Notes under the pieces: model-generated
Seen by the model: only the letters and a program-made list of their open reading frames with translations
What the model was told of the DNA's origin: nothing
Databases searched by the model: none
Part shown: positions 35,833 through 40,767 of the stretch, piece by piece
How the letters are laid out: each line of letters opens with the position of its first letter
Numbering within the stretch: position 1 is the first letter of the stretch
From: Candidatus Nomurabacteria bacterium
Lineage (GTDB): Bacteria > Patescibacteriota > Minisyncoccia > Phycocordibacterales > SBAW01
Assembly: GCA_943349945.1 (NCBI GenBank)
Contig: CALQZS010000002.1
Coordinates: forward strand, 179,750 to 220,516
DNA length: 40,767 bases
Direction: 5' to 3'
Translations under genes and position numbers: made by a program

Positions 35833-36511
35833 TTGTCTTAGAGTTTAATTCTAAATAAGCAGCTGCTGGGTCGTCTGTATTAAAAATCGCCGAGCCCACC
35901 ACCAACCTGTTCGCCCCTGCTTGCGCAAGCGCCTGTGCGTTGGACAGCGAAACACCGCCATCTACTTGAATAAGCAATTCTGGATATTGCGCACGCAACG
36001 CTGCCACCAAAGCGAGTGCACGTTCATCAAACGGATGTCCTTGCGCACCCACCTCTGCAATGCCCATCACTTGTACAAAGTCATACAACCCTGCAAACGC
36101 TTCTATATCTCCCGGAGTGGCTGTGGGCAAAAGAGCCAAGCCCACCGACACCCCACCTCTGTATTCTTGCAGTGCCTGCAATGCGTCCGCTGCATGTGGA
36201 GACACTGCGTGCACCACCATACTCGCCGCACCCGCCTGCACAAAACGCGACGCCTCTATGTGAGGTTGCGCAACCATGAGGTCAAACTGGAAGTCGAAGT
36301 CCTCCCAAAACGGCAGCCCCTCATCTTGGGCAACCATTTTCTCAAACTCATCCCCGCCTACATACGGCCACGTTTTTGTTGGCGCAAACACACCGTCTAC
36401 TACGTCTATTTGCACCACAGGTGCAATACTCTGCATTTGTGCTAAAGCTTGATGCAAATCTTCCAAGTTTTTTGGCAAAATTGCCGGAATAATTGTAGCG
36501 GCATTATTCAT
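35825..36511 (-). CDS. rpe: ribulose-phosphate 3-epimerase-like TIM barrel
   Basis: IIPAILPKN...VQIDVVDGVFAP...MVVHAVSP...VQVMGIAEVGAQGHPF...LIQVDGGVSLSNA. Confidence 0.8.
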   Translation of the reverse strand: MNNAATIIPAILPKNLEDLHQALAQMQSIAPVVQIDVVDGVFAPTKTWPYVGGDEFEKMVAQDEGLPFWEDFDFQFDLMVAQPHIEASRFVQAGAASMVVHAVSPHAADALQALQEYRGGVSVGLALLPTATPGDIEAFAGLYDFVQVMGIAEVGAQGHPFDERALALVAALRAQYPELLIQVDGGVSLSNAQALAQAGANRLVVGSAIFNTDDPAAAYLELNSKTNA

Positions 36512-36535
36512 TGTGTGTACCCTTTGCCCCAGGAA

Positions 36536-37054
36536 TTAGTAGGCACAACCTGCAACCACTCCACCGCCCGTTTTGTCGCTTACGCTCACCAAGCCACCGC
36601 CAGCAGTACCAGACAGCGGCCCATAGTTTGTCTCAAGCCGCGCACACACCATGTAGCGCTGCGTAGTGACGTTCCCTGTGCTACCTAACACCCCAGCTGT
36701 TGCCATTGCATAGTCGCAATTTGTGGTAAAAGTTGGCGTACAAGCAGTAGTAATGCCGGAAATATCTTTAAATGCCGCGAAACTCACAGGGGCAGTAAGT
36801 AGACTCAGCCGCACAAACCCCGGGGTTAAACTTTGAATGCCCGAATACCCTATATTCACCGCAGGATCAGCATTGAGTGCGATTAATTTTGAAATTTCTT
36901 TAAGGTCCGAAACACGACGCGCATCACGCCCTTTGGCCCGTGCACTGGTTAAAGACACCAACACAATGGACGCCAAAATACCGATAATAGCGATAACAAC
37001 AAGTAGCTCAATAAGGGTAAAACCTTTTGGGCTGCGAACACGGGATATAAGCAT
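36536..37054 (-). CDS. type IV pilin-like protein (pilin 3)
   Basis: MLISRVRSPKGFTLIELLVVIAIIGILASIVLVSLTSARAKGRDARRV. Confidence 0.9.
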   Translation of the reverse strand: MLISRVRSPKGFTLIELLVVIAIIGILASIVLVSLTSARAKGRDARRVSDLKEISKLIALNADPAVNIGYSGIQSLTPGFVRLSLLTAPVSFAAFKDISGITTACTPTFTTNCDYAMATAGVLGSTGNVTTQRYMVCARLETNYGPLSGTAGGGLVSVSDKTGGGVVAGCAY

Positions 37055-37102
37055 ATAGATACACCGTAGCTAAATTACTGAAGTGTCGCTACCTAAGTTA
37101 TG
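36953..37102 (-). repeat. direct repeat, copy B (pilin leader and 5' coding)
   Basis: 125/126 identical to 37551-37676 across 36953-37078, then decaying identity to about 37102. Confidence 0.92.
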
Positions 37103-37115
37103 CACAGGGTAACCA

Positions 37116-37652
37116 CTACCAGCAAGCCGAGGTGTTGGTCACATATACAGCCGCTGTTTTAAGAGAGTTAGCGTCTGTACAGTATGCAGGCGTACAACCA
37201 GCACCACAACGCGACAAGGGGGCACCTTGTGGATACGTTGTTTGTTCCATTTTTATGTATGACATGAATTTATAATCTTGTTTGGAAGTTGCAACCCTGT
37301 AAATGTATCCTTGGGTACTGTCACCAGAAGGATCTATAGGGAGCACGGCCATGTACGGGGTAAGTCCTTCAATGTAGTCAGTATTACAATCACTAAAGTT
37401 GCTACCGTGTCCTTTCCAGGCATTCGTGGTGCCACCACACGACGTTGGGTATGTATCGTTTGAAGCATAGTACAGCTCTAGCGCCTTTTCCACAGACCGA
37501 AGATCAGACAGACGTCGAGCGTCGCGCGCTTTGGCACGAGCGCCATTGAGAGACACCAACACAATGGACGCCAAAATACCGATAATAGCGATAACAACAA
37601 GTAGCTCAATAAGGGTAAAACCTTTTGGGCTGCGAACACGGGATATGAGCAT
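37116..37652 (-). CDS. type IV pilin-like protein (pilin 2)
   Basis: MLISRVRSPKGFTLIELLVVIAIIGILASIVLVSLNGARAKARDARRLSDLRSVEKALELYY. Confidence 0.92.
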   Translation of the reverse strand: MLISRVRSPKGFTLIELLVVIAIIGILASIVLVSLNGARAKARDARRLSDLRSVEKALELYYASNDTYPTSCGGTTNAWKGHGSNFSDCNTDYIEGLTPYMAVLPIDPSGDSTQGYIYRVATSKQDYKFMSYIKMEQTTYPQGAPLSRCGAGCTPAYCTDANSLKTAAVYVTNTSACW

Positions 37653-37700
37653 ATAGATACACCGTAGCTAAATTACCAAAGTATCGCTACCCTAGTTATG
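37551..37700 (-). repeat. direct repeat, copy A (pilin leader and 5' coding, reaching the rpiB stop)
   Basis: See copy B; offset exactly 598 bp. Confidence 0.92.
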
Positions 37701-38147
37701 AACATGTGCGTCGAGCTTGGCCGCTCGGCGCACATGGCGCTCGTCGCCAGCAAAGGGTGTGGCGAGCCACAGCTGCACAGCCTCTTGTGCTGCCTGTGGC
37801 GTTACAAACTTTGCACCAAGCGAAAGCATGTTTGCGTTGTTGTGCTGGCGCGACAAAGTAAGCACCTCTTCCGCAAAACCATAATAGACTGCCGCACGCA
37901 CACCAACTACACGGTTTGCAGCAATAGCCTCGCCCTGGCCTGAGAGCCCCATAACAACACCAAAACTGCCGTTTGTTTGAGCCACTTTTTGTGCACAGGG
38001 CAAAACATAGTCAGGATAATCATCCTCTGGGTCGAGCGTGGTTGGACCACAGTCCTCTACCGTGTGCCCTTGCGCAGTCAAAAAATCTTTAAGTGTATTT
38101 TTTAACTCAAGCCCAGCATGGTCGGACGCAATGAATATATGATGCAT
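37692..38147 (-). CDS. rpiB: ribose-5-phosphate isomerase B
   Basis: IFIASDHAGLELKN...GLSGQGEAIAANRVVGVRAAVYYG...HNNANMLSLGAKF. Start trimmed from 38210. Confidence 0.92.
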   Translation of the reverse strand: MHHIFIASDHAGLELKNTLKDFLTAQGHTVEDCGPTTLDPEDDYPDYVLPCAQKVAQTNGSFGVVMGLSGQGEAIAANRVVGVRAAVYYGFAEEVLTLSRQHNNANMLSLGAKFVTPQAAQEAVQLWLATPFAGDERHVRRAAKLDAHVHN

Positions 38148-38155
38148 AATGTTTT

Positions 38156-38695
38156 TTAAAATGGACACTCCGGCAGCGGCGCTGGCGGGTTGGTGGCACC
38201 GTTCCACCAATTTGTATTACGATTGACTCCAGTGACGCACCACCCGTTTGGACCGACTGCAATGTTGTCGTTTGGGTTTTCGAGCGACACTCGGATGCCG
38301 TATGTCATTTTGGTGCTACCGCGCACATACTGATAGTCCTGTCCCGTGCCTTTGTGTTTTGGATCCTGCGGAATCTCCACTAGGTAGTTGTTATTGTTGT
38401 AGGTAATGAGCGACTCGGCGAGCGTAGTTATAGAGGTGCCCGTATCGTCATTGGTAGACGCGGCAGGATACTCGCCATACGTTTGTTGATACACCTCGAG
38501 CGCTGCTTTGAGCGTCTTCACATCCTCTGCACGCCGGGCGTCGCGCGCCTTAGCACGCGCACTCGTGAGCGATACAAAAATAATGCTCGACAGCACACCT
38601 ATAATGGCGACAACGGTCAAAAGCTCTATCAGGGTAAATCCCCTACCCGGAGTACGCAGAGCGCGCCCAAAAAATTTTATATTATGCAGCGACAT
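38156..38695 (-). CDS. type IV pilin-like protein (pilin 1)
   Basis: GRGFTLIELLTVVAIIGVLSSIIFVSLTSARAKARDARRAEDVKTLKAALEVY. ATG at 38695 overlaps the gapA 3' end. Confidence 0.9.
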   Translation of the reverse strand: MSLHNIKFFGRALRTPGRGFTLIELLTVVAIIGVLSSIIFVSLTSARAKARDARRAEDVKTLKAALEVYQQTYGEYPAASTNDDTGTSITTLAESLITYNNNNYLVEIPQDPKHKGTGQDYQYVRGSTKMTYGIRVSLENPNDNIAVGPNGWCVTGVNRNTNWWNGATNPPAPLPECPF

Positions 38696-39701
38696 TTTTT
38701 CCACTTGCTTGTACATGGCGCACCAGTGTGTGTGCGTAGCCCATCTCGTTATCATACCAAGCCAACACCTTTACCAAGTTGCCGCCGGTTACGCGGGTCA
38801 TAGCAAGGTCTGCAATAGAGGCATACACACTGCCCACAATATCACTCGACACCAACTCTTCTTCTGTAGCGTCGAATATCCCCTGCCACCGTGGACTTTT
38901 TGCAGCCGCACGCAGCAACTCATTCACCTCCTCTGCAGTGGTGTCTCGTTTTGCAACAAAGGTTATATCCACCAACGAACCAGATATAGTGGGTACCCGT
39001 ATGGCTATACCATCAAACTTGCCGTCCAGGTTTGTATACGCCTTGGTCACCGCAACGGCCGCACCTGTTGAGGACGGCGTGATGTTTTGTGCTGCAGCAC
39101 GGCCACGACGCATGTCGCCCTTGGCCGGCGAGTCTACCAACGACTGAGTTGCCGTGTAGGAATGCACGGTGTTGAGCAGCGCTTTTTCTATACCCAACCC
39201 CTCGTCCAAAATAGCAATGAGTGGGCTTGCGGAGTTTGTGGTGCAGGAAGCATTAGAGCTTATGGTGCAGGTTTGGAGCTTGTCTTCGTTTAGACCCACA
39301 AGCACTGTTGCGCCGTTCACAGCCGCATCTTTGACTGGCGCGGTAATAACCACCCGCTTTGCACCTGCGGTTATGTGGGCTTGTGATTTTTCGTAACTAT
39401 CAAAAACACCCGTAGACTCGACCACTACGTCTACCTGCATCGCCCCCCATGGCAGCCCCGTTGGCTCGCGCTCACTCAAAAATGCGACTTCTCGTCCGTC
39501 GAGCAGCAACTTACCGTCCTTTGCCGCCACTGTAAAAGGTGCTTGGCGGTATACGCTGTCGTATTTCAACAAATATACTAAGTTATCCAAACTCCCCAGG
39601 TCGTTTACCGCAACAATTTCAATATCTGGATTATTATATGCAGCCCGCACAAATGCCCGCCCAATACGCCCCAGCCCGTTTATCGCTACGCGTGTCTTCA
39701 T
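38682..39701 (-). CDS. gapA: glyceraldehyde-3-phosphate dehydrogenase
   Basis: VAINGLGRIGRAFVRAAY, SSNASCTTNSASP, WYDNEMGYAHTLVRHV. Confidence 0.97.
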   Translation of the reverse strand: MKTRVAINGLGRIGRAFVRAAYNNPDIEIVAVNDLGSLDNLVYLLKYDSVYRQAPFTVAAKDGKLLLDGREVAFLSEREPTGLPWGAMQVDVVVESTGVFDSYEKSQAHITAGAKRVVITAPVKDAAVNGATVLVGLNEDKLQTCTISSNASCTTNSASPLIAILDEGLGIEKALLNTVHSYTATQSLVDSPAKGDMRRGRAAAQNITPSSTGAAVAVTKAYTNLDGKFDGIAIRVPTISGSLVDITFVAKRDTTAEEVNELLRAAAKSPRWQGIFDATEEELVSSDIVGSVYASIADLAMTRVTGGNLVKVLAWYDNEMGYAHTLVRHVQASGKNVAA

Positions 39702-39752
39702 ATGCTTTTTATATTACCACCATTTTACCCACACCCTCTATCCCCCTCCCCA

Positions 39753-39791
39753 AACCAAAACTAACGCAGTCAGACTGCGTTAGTTTTGGTT
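39753..39791. repeat. dispersed palindromic repeat, copy 2 (39 bp, perfect 19-bp arms around a central A)
   Basis: AACCAAAACTAACGCAGTC-A-GACTGCGTTAGTTTTGGTT; overlaps the transposase stop codon. Confidence 0.92.
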
Positions 39792-40470
39792 ACTCAAATT
39801 CAGCGCGTAACCAAGTGCCACCCAAAAGAACGTCTCGAGAGAAGTCTTTAAATTGTAAGGGATTTTTATATATCTCTCCCAGTAAATCTTTATCAACCAC
39901 AGGAAACGACCGCACTTTGGCATACTCACCCAAGCTAGAGAATGGGTATTCTGCGGCCCATTGCCACGCCTTATCAAAATCCTTCATGGCTGTTCTCAAA
40001 CCTCCTGGATAGAGTTCTAGTGTGTTTTTTACCATTATATACACTGCCGCATATCGCAAATATTCGTCTCCGGTAATAGTACGACTCCTGTACGCACCTT
40101 GGAACAAACTCCCTCTTTGTTTGTGTTTTTCATTATAATGATTGGTCATACTCTGACCTATTCTGCGCATAAACAAAGACACACCGCCTGTGCGTATTTC
40201 TTGCAACAACAAGTGCATATGATTTGACATAAGTGTATATCCCACCACACGCACTATTGGCACACGATCGGGCCACCAATCTGGACGATGAAACAAATTT
40301 TCCTGTCTGGTAAGTTGGTCCCAGTTTTCATCAAGGTATTCGTCGTTCATATAAAAAAGGAGTCTTAGAAATCGCCAATGTTCCGCAGCATCATTTACTA
40401 TTGGCAACCCGCGCGCGCCGCGTTTGACTACATGAACATACGAGTCGAGTGTGAATGGTTGCACCCTCAT
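39790..40470 (-). mobile_element. Y1/REP-associated tyrosine transposase (RAYT)-like CDS
   Basis: HUH motif in VVGYTLMSNHMHLLLQE. RIGQSMTNHYNEKHKQRGSLFQGAYRSRTI supplies the candidate catalytic Tyr. Confidence 0.88.
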
Positions 40471-40495
40471 GCCATTAGCCTATCACCCTCTACAC

Positions 40496-40524
40496 AAACT
40501 AACGTAGTCTGACTGCGTTAGTTT
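40496..40524. repeat. dispersed palindromic repeat, copy 3 (14-bp arms, one mismatch)
   Basis: AAACTAACGTAGTC-T-GACTGCGTTAGTTT; the core is the exact reverse complement of copy 1. Confidence 0.88.
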
Positions 40525-40527
40525 TGG

Positions 40528-40767
40528 CTATTCTGAAGCTGGGGCTGAGCTTGTGGAGGAATCGGAGCTAGAGCCAGATGAGTCTCCTGAGCCTGAGGAA
40601 GAATCAGAAGATGAGCTGGTCGAAGAGTCCGAGCTATTTGATGAGTCAGCAGAGCTGCTTGAGTCTGAAGCACTTGCAGAAGAGTCCGCGCTCGAAGTAT
40701 CGGATGTGCTGCCGGTGTCTGCAGTACTTGCTGTGGTCGAAGAGTCGGTTGAGGCGCTCGAGCTTGA
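40528..40767 (-). CDS. 3' end of a Ser/Asp-rich low-complexity protein running off the window
   Basis: Open frame from the edge to TAG at 40528-40530: SSSSASTDSSTTASTADTGSTSDTSSADSSASASDSSSSADSSNSSDSS...SSAPASE*. Confidence 0.7.
   Translation of the reverse strand, partial: SSSSASTDSSTTASTADTGSTSDTSSADSSASASDSSSSADSSNSSDSSTSSSSDSSSGSGDSSGSSSDSSTSSAPASE

Noticed and set aside
36953-37700. Pilin repeat as an assembly duplication artefact
   Set aside because: The copies differ at several positions and are followed by different, intact pilin bodies. Read coverage would still be a worthwhile check.

Overview
The window looks like ordinary chromosome from a Patescibacteria/CPR bacterium, probably a Parcubacteria-type lineage. 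This is judged from gene content and trimmed housekeeping proteins; no 16S is present. Core genes are smc, rnc, a nusB-NUDIX fusion, rpmF, rnhB, dnaE, a short thrS, gyrB, pheST, tsf, rpsB, prfA, rpmE, rplY, fba, a pfkB-family kinase, split transketolase, rpe, rpiB, gapA and tRNA-Thr(UGU). Accessory modules are a sortase/surface-protein cassette (13.3-18.4 kb), several secreted or membrane ORFans, and a Y1/RAYT-type transposase. The most interesting observations are: (1) a minus-strand operon (32.7-39.7 kb) in which five type IV pilin-like genes alternate with central-carbon genes (gapA-pilin-rpiB-pilin-pilin-rpe-pilin-tktN-pilin-tktC); (2) a 150-bp near-identical repeat spanning the leader and first 35 codons of two adjacent pilins whose remainders are unrelated; (3) a RAYT-like gene flanked by copies of a dispersed palindrome, with a third copy about 26 kb away and every copy at a stop codon; (4) a recurrent TANNNT-N6/7-ATG arrangement at core genes that predicts leaderless mRNAs, contrasted with Shine-Dalgarno-led, individually terminated ORFans; (5) a symmetric TAGTATATACTA bidirectional promoter in the 23 bp between fba and pfkB; (6) a sortase beside two proteins sharing a TG-LG-Y-TV-YW-TM-KRV C-terminal module. 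No searches were run. All family calls come from reading motifs in the translations.
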